64,000 nt of DNA, from the NCBI GenBank assembly GCA_030762895.1, contig CM061063.1, forward strand, positions 78,489,836 to 78,553,835, in the 5' to 3' direction. Both the position numbers and the translations under genes were made by a program. Shown here piece after piece: positions 23,110-35,860 of this stretch. The DNA comes from Sophora flavescens (taxonomy: Eukaryota; Streptophyta; Magnoliopsida; Fabales; Fabaceae). Positions within the stretch are counted from its first letter, which is position 1. Each line of letters begins with the position of its first letter. The notes under the pieces are model-generated. The model saw nothing but the letters and a program-made list of their open reading frames with translations, was not told the origin of the DNA and made no database searches.

Positions 23110-24024
23110 AGCAGCACGCATGCATGTGTCTTGACACTATTATATGGTATTGCAAGAGGGAGTTAGACCATTGTGAAGTGCATCTTTGCATTTTAGAGAG
23201 TAAAATCACTTTTCTGATTTTTATGAAATATAAGACATTAGATAATGATTCATAAAACTTAAGACAAATTCAAATTATTAACTTATTTTAATAAACCTTA
23301 TCCAGCTACAGTTCTCTTAACTGCTCCTTAGAAATGACATGCATGATTTCCCCCCTAATATGAGCTTCTAATTTCAGTAGTTTATATGCTTCCTTTTTTT
23401 TTTTATGAATGCAAATAGAGATCAACAATGGACAATTTATAAGTGCTCTTTTGTTGTGTAAACAGGTACTGATGCAACTACAATGTTGGCCAGAGGGAAT
23501 AAATAACAAAATTTTGCAGTTCTCGGGGAATAAGAGTTTAAAGGTTTTGGTTTGGACACTATCAAGGTACAAAATATAGCATTGAGAATTGGAGGAGCTA
23601 TGGAAATATAATAGGAATGTGATTAGAACAGTCAATTAACTTGAAATTTTAAAAAAAGAAAAGAAGAGAGTCCTCTAGTTGCATGTACTTTTCTTTTTTG
23701 CTTAGTGGTATTCCTAACCCGAGGGATGGGTCGTTAGCCAAGATGTAAACTCAAACATAGAAAAAGTAATTTTATATCTTATTTTTTTATTTTTTCTTAA
23801 AAAGGAAGGCTCATAAAATGTCTTATAAGGATTGGGAAAAAGAAATATGAGAATGAGAAATGAGTAGGGCGCATTTTTTTCAAAAAAAAAAAGCGAGGTG
23901 ATGTGCATTCATCTGTATATTTATAATTGATATCTCGTAGCTTAATCAACGGGTTGATTCAATGACTCCAGACTCATGAGAGTCCAAATAAAATTATCTT
24001 TGACTCCAGAGAGAGGGACAGATT
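23110..24024. other. Intergenic, nothing recognised
   Basis: AT-rich DNA between the MITE and the CACTA element, with no credible gene. Confidence 0.4.
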
Positions 24025-27000
24025 CACTACAAGAAATTCGGTGATTAGCTATGACAAATTTGATAGCTAATTTGTAGTTAATCTCTAGCAAACAAATTTA
24101 ACTACAAATTAACTACAAAATAGCTGCAGAATTGGTTGTAGCATAATTTGAGTGGCAAATTAGCTAGAAAAATGTTCCTAGCTAATTCATAGTTAAACTT
24201 AAAAAAGTTCTAGCTATTTGATAGCAAATCTCTAGTAATATCTTATTATGAATTGCTTTTTTAGCTAAATAACTACGATATTGTCATAGCGATTTTGTAG
24301 CCAATCTATAGCAAAATTTCATAGCAATTTCATAGTTATTTCCTAGCTAATTCAAAAAAAAAAATTTTAAAAAATCAATCACTAAATTGATCCCAAACAC
24401 CTATTCTACAGACCAATTTAGCGATCGATATTTATCAACTTTATTATTTGGTTCTATCTCTAAAACCACATACCAAAACAGAAGCAACAAAACTTACAAA
24501 TAACAATAAAATAATTCATAATAATTCACTAGGAAAGCAAACACACAACAATATAGCTGAATAACATCTCTATATGTGTTAAACAATGAAAAGTAAATAA
24601 TTTTATACAAGACTAATATATATATAGTTTAAATCACAAAAAAGGCATGTCTATGATAGGCTCTCTCAACATCCATCTGCTTGGAAGTTGGAACTAGCAT
24701 AAATGAAACCTTCAATACCACGAACAATATGCCACTGAAAATGTTGTAAGCATCATGTTGATTAAATATTTGGCCAAACAAAAAGCATCCTAAACTTATT
24801 AAATGGTAACATATAAATACACCTTAGCAGTTAACAGCACAAAGACATATTTACAAACAAAAAATATAAAAGAAATGCACAAGCTGCCATAAAAAGTTTC
24901 ACAAAAACTATGAAAAGGATAAGGTATTAGCATAAAATTCAGATACCTTGAGTGCAGGAACAAGTTTAACTGAAAATCTGGATCTTACTCCACTCTACAT
25001 GTTATGCTTTACTGCTGCATTAAAAAAGATAAAAAATCAGGAAAAAAAACTCATCGAAAGCGATATTCTTTACATGACAATAGGTTCAGATTGTGATTCT
25101 GTTGTTTGGCTGGAGAAAGCGAAAAGATGAACTATGCTGCTAAACTAGTCTCCAACTTACCTGCAAACATGCACAACCAATGAATAACTAACAATAAAAT
25201 CAAAAGATGAACATGGAAAAGAGGAAACATAACTAACAGTCTATAGAAGCATATCCCTTGGCAAGTGTGATCTTAATAATAGAGAGATCCTCTGCATAGA
25301 AAGTTACAAGACAAAATGAGGGGGGAACCATGAACACCAGTAGAAGCCAACAGCAAAATTTAGACCACAAATCTATTAGACAGGTATATGTCATACCTTG
25401 CCACCAGTTTCCTCTTGAAGCACTTCCTGAATCATCTTCTCCCCCATCTTTCTTGTACTGACAAATGAAAAATCATGTTAGGCATTCCTAACAGTAGAAA
25501 ATTTATCAATCAAATAAAATACAATAAACCCAAACATTAACTAATTCTTGAGTATGACTCAATCTGTATTGAATCCATATATAGGGCTCACTCTAAAATG
25601 ATTATCATCTAGCTTAAAGTAATATAAAGGGGTTGATTACTTGATTTGATATCTGCAGATTATCTAGTAACTCATCTTTCTACAAAAGAGTATTCGACAT
25701 TTTATACGAGTTAGCAAGGTTAGTCCAACTCTATGATTTGAGGCACACTGATGTAACCAAATTATGATGGCTTTTGAACCTTCTTTATAGCCTTAAGCTG
25801 CTCCTCATTCAGCAAATAAAACCATCCCAGCTCTGTCTTTAACAACGAAAGTCCACTAAAAAAGCCACAGCCAGCTATCTTCTTTATGACGGCGTAAAAT
25901 TTATCACAAACTAAATCACAATAATAACTAATAACTGCATCTCAGCTATATGACCATAACACAAATAATTAGCACTGATTTTTATAATTTCATAACATAG
26001 AAGCTTCAAAGATGGTTTCACGAAAAGTCAAAGTAGTTATCAGTACCTTGTTCTTCAGATTCACCAAAATTAGATGATTCTTAGAGCCTGCCAATGATAG
26101 ATAAAGGCAGCTACAAAACCAAATCTCACAGAAAGTTGAGTCTAGCAGCTCAATGGTTAGCAAAATAGGATTTTAGGCATTTTATCGAACAGATAGCATG
26201 CAACAGTAACTATCACTACATCAAATGCGAAAGATGGACGAACTAATCAGAGCAACAATTGAAATAACCTCCGCTCGAAGGCAATGAGGTTGGGTTATTT
26301 GCAGGTGGCTCAGTAGAGTGTGGGATAGAATTCGAAGTAGCCGGTTGTTGCTCTCTACTAGCATTACTTGCATCAGCTGCTTGCTGCCTGGCCAATTGTC
26401 GTTGCTTAGCTTTCTCCCTAATAAGATGCATCTCTTCATCATCACCATCATCATACTCGTAGTATTCATCATTCTCTTCCGAACTAAAAGCATTGTATTT
26501 CAGCTGATTCTTGAATGCATTAAGCTCCTTAACAAGTCCTTGCTTTTGCCCTTTGTTCTTGCCATCCTTGACACCTGTAGAATAAGAACTGCAGCTTAAT
26601 TGTAAATGGAATTAGTGTGTCTGCACTAAAGAATTAGTCTGAAAATCTGAATTTAAATCCACTAAAGAGGTGGTACTTGTTACTGCTGTTGGAATCCATT
26701 ATTTTACTACTCAAATCAGAGAAGTTTTAAAATAGACAGATTATGAGAAAATACATATGTTTTTACATTAACTAGTCTTGATTTTGACAGATGTCACTGA
26801 GGAATTAGTTAGAACCTGAAAGCTACTAAACCCTTGTAGATTTGGTGATTTGGAGTAAAATACCTGGTTGAAGCCTCTGAGTAGTAGATATGATAGGCCT
26901 TTTTGAGGCATGAGAAGAACTGCCATTATCAAAATTAGGTTGCTGTGAAGACTGAGTGTTATGCAGTCCATGCATAGAAAGATCATTATGTAGTCCATGC

Positions 27001-30000
27001 CCAGAGCTAGCTATTCCTTCTTGAAAATGCCTCCAATGCACCTGAAAATCCCTCATATACATTCTTTGTATAAATGAGCCTATACATGGCAGCACAAATA
27101 AGGTTCAAACAAGAAAATGGAGGATTTGTCTAGTATCTTTGGGAAATTAATGAAACAAGAAATCAATCACTTTCATCATATAAGAAAGTTTAAAATTAGT
27201 CAGAGCCATACTACAATACAAAAGCTCAACATCTTGAAAACATTTTTTTTTTTTTGGGTAGATCACATCTTTAAAGCATTTGCATTCATATCACAAAGTA
27301 AAAGTAAAGAAAGAAAGAAAAAGCAATTGCATTGCACCTGAAACTATTAAAACCAAGTATTCACATCAGTGAAACAAAATTCAAACCAAACCACATCAAC
27401 CTCATCATTATAATTAATGATAGATCAAACAATGAATAGTGAGGTCTGAACTTCCAGTTTAAGGAACCTTCATATTTAGTATGTTGCCCTTTAAGGAACC
27501 CAAGCTGCATTCATGAAATCCCCAATTATGTGAGGTCTGAACCTCCAGTTTCAATTGCATTGCAGTGATTAGAGATTATGCACATAAAATAAACTACAAG
27601 ACCATCAAATTGAGTTCAAAACCTGTTAATAGCAAGAGAAGAAAGTCACAACTGCAAAGCACAGGAGAGATGAGTCCTTATGGGGGACGAAATATCAATG
27701 GAGCTCTAATGGCCAAAGTAGCATAACCTGCCTAAAATGGAAGATACAACAAGCAATTTATTTAGTCCATGATAATAATAGAAAATATAATATGATCAAA
27801 GAACACAGTTGAAATAAAAAAGAAAAAGGGATGACAATATTCCACTATGCACAACCAAATAGCATCCACTAAGAGCAACCCGAGTTGATCACCTTAGATG
27901 CATCGTAGAAGACGAGTATATTCAAAACAATAATAAACCTCAGTAGCAACACTGTCATCCATTTGAAAACCCAACCAACTCAGAGAAGCAAATGAGTGTA
28001 AAAACAGAATTGAATAATTACTGAATATACTTAGCACCGATTTTCATTCATTGATGATGATAATGTACAGAGAAGACTTATTTATACATCTTAGATAGCT
28101 TTAAATTCAAGCTATCAGTTTCTTATTAGTTATAACAAACTTAACTACTTTGCCAAATTAACTATCTTGCTAACTTAGAGTAAATATACAAACAGAATTA
28201 GTTACAATCTTTACTTCTTCATATAGAAACAAGGAGGAAAGTGCTTATAATGAGCAAAACCCATCCCTAGAGTCAGAAATGATATAGGCAGAAACTTGCA
28301 CCTCCAACATTGAAACCAATAATTGCTGGACCGACAAACGGCACTAGTGAGAACACATGAGACGAAACAAGAGTGTGTTCCACATATACGTGAGTGCCGA
28401 TATCTAAGCTTTGACTCCCCAAAACTCGTCTCTTCTTCACTTCAAAAGTGTAATAGTGAAGAGAATAAAAAAAAAGTGCCCAGGTATAATTTACTACTCA
28501 ATTATGCTAAAATAGATGTTGCAAATTTAATACAAAGAAGATTCAAGTGTGCACCAGGGGATGCTACTTGAGTTTTACACAACGACATGCTACATATGCT
28601 AATGAATCTAAACTATTATTCTAACAAATGGCTTACTAAACCAGAAAATTAAATATTTTACAAGGTTGTAAACATGTAGACACATTAAGCATTTGTATAA
28701 GAATCAACTATAAAAAGGATTCAGAAGCAAACGTATGTCATTAGCATCTATGATATTTTCCTGCACCATGACAAATTTAATTAGGTGTGCTTAAAACAAT
28801 AAAAGAGTATGCAACTTGGAAGGGGAAGATATATAGAAGTGCACTTACAATCACATGTGACACTATCTTAATACCATCCTGCAACAGGCTAGGCAAAAGG
28901 TCACACAGATATAAACAACTCACTAGTTTCTGGTAGTAAATTGGACCCATAAAATATATACTTGCAATGAGCAACTTGTAATACCTGAAAAAGAAAAGGT
29001 GAATCAGGGAACCTCTTGGATTAAAAAAAAGAGATTGACAATTCAACCAAATGCCTTACAATAAGTAAATCTGTTGAAACAGGGTGTGCTCCAGAGAAAT
29101 TGTGTGTATTATGAACACAAAGCCATCTCATTTATACCATGAGTGCATTAAGTGCATGAGCTAATATCAAAGACTAATCAGAGGCAATTAATATTGATAA
29201 TTAATATTGATTAATATAGTCATAACGATTATGGCCAGGAATAGGGACACAATAGTTCTCTTATTTTAGAAAAAACTAGAGTTCTAATCCATCCAAATAC
29301 TCCACCATGTAATAGGAATATGGGAGTCCTCCATAGAATCCTATACACCTTCCAAAGACACTACTAAGCAACAAGACTATATGAGGAAATCATCCAAGGA
29401 TAGGTATAAATTTTGTACTCAAGCTTCCCTCTTAAACTGAATAATAAAATCCATAAATTCTTACTAACTCAATGCAAGAGCAGATGGCATTGTGTCTCAA
29501 ATCAAAACTCTTCTAACTTATAAGACATCCTAATAACAGCCAAAGACAACCTTGTTTTATCAACACTTTTCAGGCAAGAAAATATTGTTTAGGAAACAAG
29601 ATGACCAGGCCCATAAACCTCCAAAATAATTCTAAAGGACACAAATAGAAGCCAGCTTGCTAAATAACACAAATCACACACCAGCAATTACTTTTTCTTG
29701 AAGATTCACATAAGAATTATTTCCGTACTAAGATTCACAAGATAACATAGATCACGCTGGACCACTTGATACTTCTAGTCATAAACATAGTTATAGAGCT
29801 AGATAGATGATTAATTGTAGTGTTAAAATGCAATGTTGCATCTAACTACAAAATTTATAGATTGAAATTCCTAGCATACAATAGATTGAAACAAAATAAT
29901 AGCAGGCAATACCACAAGTGGAAGAAAATGCATAGTAAGGAATCTTGATGAGAGGTCTTCTTCCAATACATTGATGAGAGGATCAATGTATAACTCCCCT

Positions 30001-30643
30001 AAGTTCACCTTTTAAATGAGAATACAGATATTGCAGAAGAAATAAGATCATTAGTATAGATTTTTTAATAACTTCACTCAGCTCATGTATCATTCTCCTA
30101 TAGTAGTAACAATTTCACCATGAGCACTACAGAAAATCAAAACCACGGTAATTTTGGAGGTCGAAAATATTGAAGCTCACCTTTGAAGATCGATAACATG
30201 ATCCAAAACATGATTCCCAATCTTTGTGCTGATTCAGAGTAAGGAAATTGCTGATTCATCTTCGAAGACAGAGAGAGGTAGAGAGAGAAAGCAGATCAGC
30301 GAGACAGAGAGTATATGAACTAAGTGCAGATTGCACGTGAGTGTTGCAGATCGGAGAGAAACAAAGAGAGAACGATCCACCTTGTCGTAGAGTAAGAACG
30401 ATCAGTAGAGAAAGGATTCTTTGCAGGTTAAGAACGTGTGTGAGAGAGAAATGAGTCGGATCAAGAGAGAGAGAGAGAGTATAGATGGAAGAGAAATGGA
30501 AGAGAAGTGAAAAATGAATTAATATTTAGTTTTACATAAGAAAATATATTTTGGTAGTTAATATGCAACTAATTAATTGATAAATAGCTACTAATAGAAT
30601 TAGTAGCTATAGTTAGTGGCAAAAGCCAAAAATTCCTGTAGTG
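24025..30643 (-). mobile_element. CACTA (En/Spm-like) DNA transposon, 6.6 kb
   Basis: The left end CACTACAAGAAATTC (24025) and the right end AATTCCTGTAGTG (to 30643) are inverted repeats with the CACTA signature. The 3-bp flanks ATT (24022-24024) and ATT (30644-30646) are the target duplication size expected for this superfamily. Subterminal regions are dense in TAGCTA/TAGTTA motifs in both orientations (24040-24340 and 30540-30620). I do not recognise a TNP2-type transposase inside. The interior instead has spaced minus-strand exon-like segments behind a TC-rich leader, so the element is either non-autonomous with acquired sequence or carries a diverged gene. Confidence 0.8.
25397..30259 (-). 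CDS. Predicted minus-strand multi-exon gene of unknown function inside the CACTA element
   Basis: A pyrimidine-rich leader (30260-30480, minus) precedes an ATG at 30259 and a short exon (MNQQFPYSESAQRLG...) ending at a GT donor next to 30181. Further exon-like segments include 26860-27050 (MRDFQVHWRHFQEGIAS... rich in H, S, N and Q) ending CAACCAG/GTATTTT. It joins in frame to 26250-26574 (VKDGKNKGQKQGLVKELNAF, then an acidic YYEYDDGDDEE patch and a Q/A/S-rich tail). Another is 25397-25457 (TRKMGEKMIQEVLQEETGGK). I do not recognise the family. Intermediate exons were not resolved, so the span is approximate. It could encode an accessory transposon protein or be a captured host gene. Confidence 0.35.
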
Positions 30644-30646
30644 ATT

Positions 30647-32002
30647 ATAGAATTTTAAAACAAGCTTGGCCCACCTCCCCAAATGAACCTCCTGTTGATT
30701 AATCGGGCCTTAGCTAGCTACAACATCTTGTTTGTACTTTTTTCTCTCTTTTTGGTTGGTGGAATAAAAGGGGGAAAGAAAATCGAAACAAAAAATATAA
30801 AAGATGCAAGAACTTGATGTGTTTTTAATAGCGATTAATTTCTTGAAGGAAGAATGCTATTGCCCAATTTGAATCCAGTGAGTGAATTTATACATTTATA
30901 ATTAATTGAACAATACAAATGTCCAGCATACTCTCTCATTGACAAAATCATAATCCATATTTCTTTTATTTTAAAACTTATATTGATATATTTTTTAGAT
31001 TTATGTTATAAGGGGTATAAATGTGACAACCCTCGTGAATAAGTAAAACTAGATTGTGACCCGCGCGTTGCACTGTTTCAATTTTATTTTATAATTTTGG
31101 TGTTAAATTGGGAATAAAATGATAATAAAAGACAATATTTGTGTGAAAAACAAATTCTGAATATTAATTTAAAAAACAGATTCCATCCACTAACCTCTAC
31201 TATTCATGTAACTAAAGTATTTATTTCATAAATATGTTCCCAATTTAAGCCTTAACAACCATGGAAAGAAATCTTACATAAAAGGAAATGCCATGAATTA
31301 ATGCTTAGGCTGCAATGAGAGGCACAAACTGCAAATGGGACACTATACTTTTCAATGGTCTTCAAAACCACTTCAAACTCAAACCTTTACAAAGACATAA
31401 CCGCATTGCCTCCTTGAAGCGGTAGGTAACCATTGTCAGTGCAAAAACATGAAAAATGATAGAAGAGTACTCTTGCTATTTCATCATCCATTCCTTGTAC
31501 TTGAATTAAATATGTCTTATAATAAAAGTTTATCCCATCAGTAGCTGCATATATTATGCAACTTAACATACCTCCCCTCCTTGTTAACAACATCAAGCTT
31601 ATGTGTTTCTTTCTCAATTTATGGTACCTCTTCCTGATCACACACCAACTAATAATAAATCCAACAAATGACCAATCCAATTGTGTAATTATTCATTTAT
31701 ATTGGCAAAGAAAGACATCTCCCAAAACTCCAGAGATTGTCCATGGAAAATAAATTTCAACACCTAACTTATGGCTATTTTAAGAATAACAAACATTAAA
31801 TATCCTTGGAGATTGAAGCACTCACAAAATTTTCGCAGGAAAAAAATATCAATGTCTCAGGAGATGTGAAGCCCGGATCCGTAGTATGACACGAGTACAA
31901 TATGACACGGATACAAGAAAATGACAATTTTTTCGAAACTCGGGAAATGATTTGGAAGATCCAAAACCAAAAATAGTGGTATTTGCTAGCAACAACATAA
32001 TG
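30647..32002. other. Intergenic, mostly unrecognised
   Basis: AT-rich DNA. A CTAGATTGTGACCCGCGCG motif near 31050 is often met in dispersed plant repeats. A 97-residue minus frame at 31387-31680 (CVIRKRYHKLRKKH..., AATDGINFYYKTY) could be a decayed protein fragment but I cannot name it. Confidence 0.35.
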
Positions 32003-32905
32003 TGTAACACCCTCTTGGGCATTACTTCTTATTACGTGCGGAAATAAATTGAAAATTTATTTGTTGGTTGCTTTCGGAAAATTTATTTATTTTAAGACAG
32101 AAAACTCGGGTGTAAAAATTTTTCCTTCTTAACACTTCAGTAAAGTGATACACACACCAAAAAACCAAAATCACATTAGACTTGACGATACACATAAACT
32201 GGGTTTATTCATAAATCGGGTCACCACAACATATAAGCGTTCTTGAAATTGTTTTCGTAAAAATTACCAGTCATACCAAGAGCTTCCGAATCCAATAAAT
32301 CGATTTTCTCAAAAATTACACAACACAAAGAAGAATCCTAAGCTGGTCACTCTACAAAACACCTAATGGAAGAACTCTGTATTTCTCACCACTATTACCA
32401 ACATCTTCAAGGAACGAGATTAGTATCGCCGATTGAATTTAAGACTTCCTCTGCACCATCTACTACCAGTATCAAGGTACAGAGGCAAAAACGAGTAAAA
32501 CCTGATATATTGTAAGGGTGAAACACCAATAGATGGATATAAGCACGATAACTACACACGTGACACACAAAACAGCATATAGACATATATAGTCATAACA
32601 ACATAAAATTCTCAGAAATAACAAGTAATTTACCAATGGTTTTCATACTCGAACAATCATTGTCATTTAAAAAAGATTAATGACATTTCACATATAATCA
32701 TCTAATTTTATACCTAATCTCCGGAGATCATAATGCCGTGTAAAATGAGTTGATCAAGCTCTTGAATGACCCATTGTCAACAAAAGAACAATGGTCAACA
32801 TCATAACGGCACATTGTCCAAACTCTTGGTACAATGGTCAACATCATAATGGCACATTATCCGAACTCCTGGCACGATAGTCAACAAAACAAATGGCACA
32901 TCATC

Positions 32906-33640
32906 TGTACTGGCCGAAGAGTGAAACCCGACCACCGAGCTTGAATACCCGACCCAATCCGGAAATTAAGGATAAGAAGTTAATATCACCTTTAATTATC
33001 CTGATATTATCTGAAATAACCGTATCCGGTTAAAAGAGATAATATCCCTTAAATAAAGGGATAAGATATTGATATTATCCTTAAATAAATCCTGATATTA
33101 TCTGAAATAACCTTATCTGGTTAAAAGAGATAATATCCCTTAAATTAAGGGATAAGATATTGATATTATCCTTAAATAAATCCTGATATTATCTGAAATA
33201 ACCTTATCTGGTTAAAAGAGATAATATCCCTTAAATTAAGGAAATCACATCTCAAAAGAGATTTAAGAGATAAAAGGAGATAAATCCAGATCTCTAAAAG
33301 ATATGGGAATCATATTATAAAAGGAAGAGAACCCATGAGAGAAACTCACTTTCACCAACCCCGGGAACTCTCCCTTAAGCGTATTAGAGGACTAGCTCGA
33401 CCAAGAGACTATTGAACAGTCCTTGCTCGCTTGTACCCATCGGATACAAAATTAGGGGATCGAGATCACCGTATGGGCAAGGGTTGAACCTAGAACTACG
33501 TCTGGCTTTGATTCCCATTGGGATACGTAGGACCGAAATATTACATTCTGTCAAGCCAAAGTCTAAAACAACCCCCATTGTTCACTCTTGGTTTGACGTT
33601 CTACGGCGAGATTCCAGGAAGACGGATCTCGGCTGGAACA
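32906..33640 (+). repeat. Element B 5' LTR with internal 91-bp repeats
   Basis: Begins TGTACTGGCCGAAG and ends GGCTGGAACA. Starting at about 33000, 33091 and 33182 it holds a ~91-bp tandem repeat (CTGATATTATCTGAAATAAC...), also present in the right LTR. A TATA box lies at 33316. Confidence 0.9.
33316..33322 (+). promoter_or_regulatory. Putative TATA box of the element B 5' LTR
   Basis: TATAAAA in the context ATTATAAAAGG, the same as in element A. Transcription would start some 30 bp downstream, near the point where A and B become similar (CTCCCTTAAGCG at about 33368). Confidence 0.55.
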
Positions 33641-33641
33641 T

Positions 33642-33658
33642 TTGGCGCCCACCGTGGG
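33642..33658 (+). promoter_or_regulatory. Element B primer binding site
   Basis: TTGGCGCCCACCGTGGGG directly follows the LTR, the usual position and GGCGCC core of a Ty3/gypsy tRNA primer site. It differs from the primer site of element A after the GGCGCC core. A second copy follows the right LTR at 39947. Confidence 0.8.
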
Positions 33659-33819
33659 GCCAAGTAAAACTTTGCCCCGACCACTCAATCAAAGACCATC
33701 AGCCACCGTGCTACCATGGGCACCAGACACACTACAACACTCACAATGAGCACCTCCAACTCCTCTTCCCTTCTCTCTGAATACTGAGTCAACTCGTTGA
33801 GAACAGAATGGATCCGGAC

Positions 33820-34484
33820 ATGTCCCCCCGCGACGGTGTTGTATTGGTGCTACAACTGTACTCTTCTCGTTAGCCTCTCGGACCAACACGACGTCGTTTG
33901 CCCCCACTGCCAAAACGGCTTCGTCGAACAGATCCACGACGCTATCGATTCTTCGGCGATGTCCCTCTTCTCCGACAACGCCTTTCAAACTCCGAGGAGA
34001 CCAGGCTTCCATCGGAGACGCCGCAACGCCGACAACCACTCTCCATTAAACCCTGTCATCGTCCTCCGTGCAACCAACGACGACAGCGATAACGACGGAA
34101 ACAGCGGATTCGAACTTTATTACGACAACGGCGACGACACCGGCCTCCGACCTCTGCCACCGACGATGTCGGAGTTCCTATTAGGTTCAGGGTTCGATCG
34201 GTTACTGGAGCAGTTTTCTCAGATCGAGAAACGGATTCGGTCGACCGGAGAATCCATCGGCGTTGAAGGCAGTGATGGAGTCGATGCCGACGATTGAGAT
34301 CTCAGAACCGCACGTGGATGTGGAAACGCACTGCGCGGTATGCAAAGACACTTTCGAGATCGGTTCGGAGGCACGTGAGATGCCGTGCAAGCACCTTTAC
34401 CATTCCGATTGCATCATCCCATGGCTCTCGATGAGGAACTCGTGCCCTGTGTGCCATCACGAGTTGCAGCATCTCAGATTCTGA
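33820..34484 (+). pseudogene. Captured RING-H2 E3 ubiquitin ligase gene (zinc-ribbon plus RING type) inside element B
   Basis: The ATG at 33820 is followed within a few bases by a run of six C (33824-33829), after which the frame is shifted. The shifted frame reads VLYWCYNCTLLV...VVCPHCQNGFVEQI, the N-terminal zinc ribbon of RDUF/RING1-like ligases. A middle region GSGFDRLLEQFSQIE follows. A second frameshift near 34250 leads to ESMPTIEI and then the RING-H2 finger: CAVCKDTFEIG, CKHLYHSDC, WLSMRNSCPVC. It ends at 34484. All RING ligands (C-x2-C, C-x-H-x2-H-x2-C, C-x2-C) are present. Such ligases transfer ubiquitin from an E2 to substrates. The captured segment, with untranslated regions, spans about 33760-34690 and is intronless (many of these genes are naturally intronless). 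Two frame changes disable the full-length product. Confidence 0.88.
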
Positions 34485-35460
34485 TTGTTGTGGGTTACAT
34501 ACTCCTGGCCATGGCAATGCCTGGTTCCCTCTACATTGGATCTGTTATAGTTGGCATATGCTAGGGTGTCCGGCTATACATTACAGTGCCAACAACCTCT
34601 GAGTTATTTGGACTCAAATATTATGGTCTCATTTACAACATTCTCATCCTCAACTTTCCTCTTGGTTCTTTTCTCTTTTCCGGACTGCTTGCCGGCATAC
34701 AGTATGATAGGGAGGCGACCTCCACAGCGGGAAGCACGACTACCACAACTCGTCCTTAAAGCTCGGCCACCGCAGCTCGGTCACCACAGCTCGAGCTCGG
34801 AGAGCTGAAGAAGATGTCTCGGAGAGCTGAAGAAGATATCTTACAGAGCTCGGCCAGCACAGCTCGGTCTAGGAGGGCTCGACCAGATGGGCTTGAGGGA
34901 ATGCCTAAATCAGAGGTCGCGAAATGCTCAGGTGATATTGTTCTTTAAATCTAGTTTAAATCTAATATGATTTGATATGTTTTGCTCCACGCCTTTAATG
35001 TTGTGTCATGTAGCATCATATCATATTATTCATATATTTGAGCAAAGTGATGTTCGGATGATACCACTCTCAGAATCACAAAATTTGCGACTACAAAGTA
35101 GTTGAGCTCCGGCTCCCTTGAAAATAACAGGTCAAAGCTCCGTGCTTCCTTTTCCACAAGGTCGAGCTTCGGCTTCCTCAAAACTCACAGGTCGAGCCTT
35201 GCTCCCTTAAAAACTCACAGTTCAGCTCCGGCTCCCGAAAGGTCGAGCCAAAACTCCCTCTCAAAATTTGATTAAGAGGAAGACGAGTCAGAGCTCCTCA
35301 ATTTAAAACCATAGAGGCCGAATTAGACTCCCTCTATAGAAATCATAGAGATCGAGCTCAAGCTCCATTTAAATGGAAGAGTGTGGGGGATAACATCTCT
35401 CTTGGAAAATAAAGTTCCATCAGCTCGAGCACTCAAACGCCATACTAACTCACAAAAAAC

Positions 35461-35860
35461 AAAGAGCCTAAAAAGGTGATCGAGCTAAAGTCGACCGAGC
35501 CGTTGTCGAAATGCCGAACCTAAAGAGGCAAGAGTCTAAAAAGGTGATCGAGCTAAAGTTGACCGAGCCGTTGTCGAAACGCCGAACCAAAGAGGCAAGA
35601 GCCTAAAAAGGTGACCGAGCTAAAGTCGACCGAGCCGTTGTCGAAACGCCGAACCTAAAGAGGCAAGAGCCTAAAAAGGTGATCGAGCTAAAGTCGACCG
35701 AGCCGTTGTCGAAACACCGAACCTAAAGAGGCAAGAGCCTAAAAAGGTGATCGAGCTAAAGTCGATCCAGCCGTTGTCGAAACGCCGAACCTAAAGAGGC
35801 AAAAGCCTAAAAAGGTGACCGAGCTAAAATCGACCGAGCTAAAGTCGAAATGTCGGGCCT
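35461..35860 (+). repeat. ~65-bp tandem array in element B
   Basis: About six copies of a unit containing GATCGAGCTAAAGTCGACC and GAGCCGTTGTCGAAACGCC, increasingly degenerate to the right. Confidence 0.85.

Noticed and set aside
31387..31680. Minus-strand 97-residue frame, first thought to be a wall-associated or receptor kinase remnant
   Set aside because: The RKRYHKLRKKH and ATDG stretches are only loosely reminiscent; no kinase motif follows.
33797..34297. Reading the RING gene as two separate genes starting at non-ATG codons
   Set aside because: Zinc ribbon, linker and RING are collinear with one known ligase architecture; the split is explained by two frameshifts.
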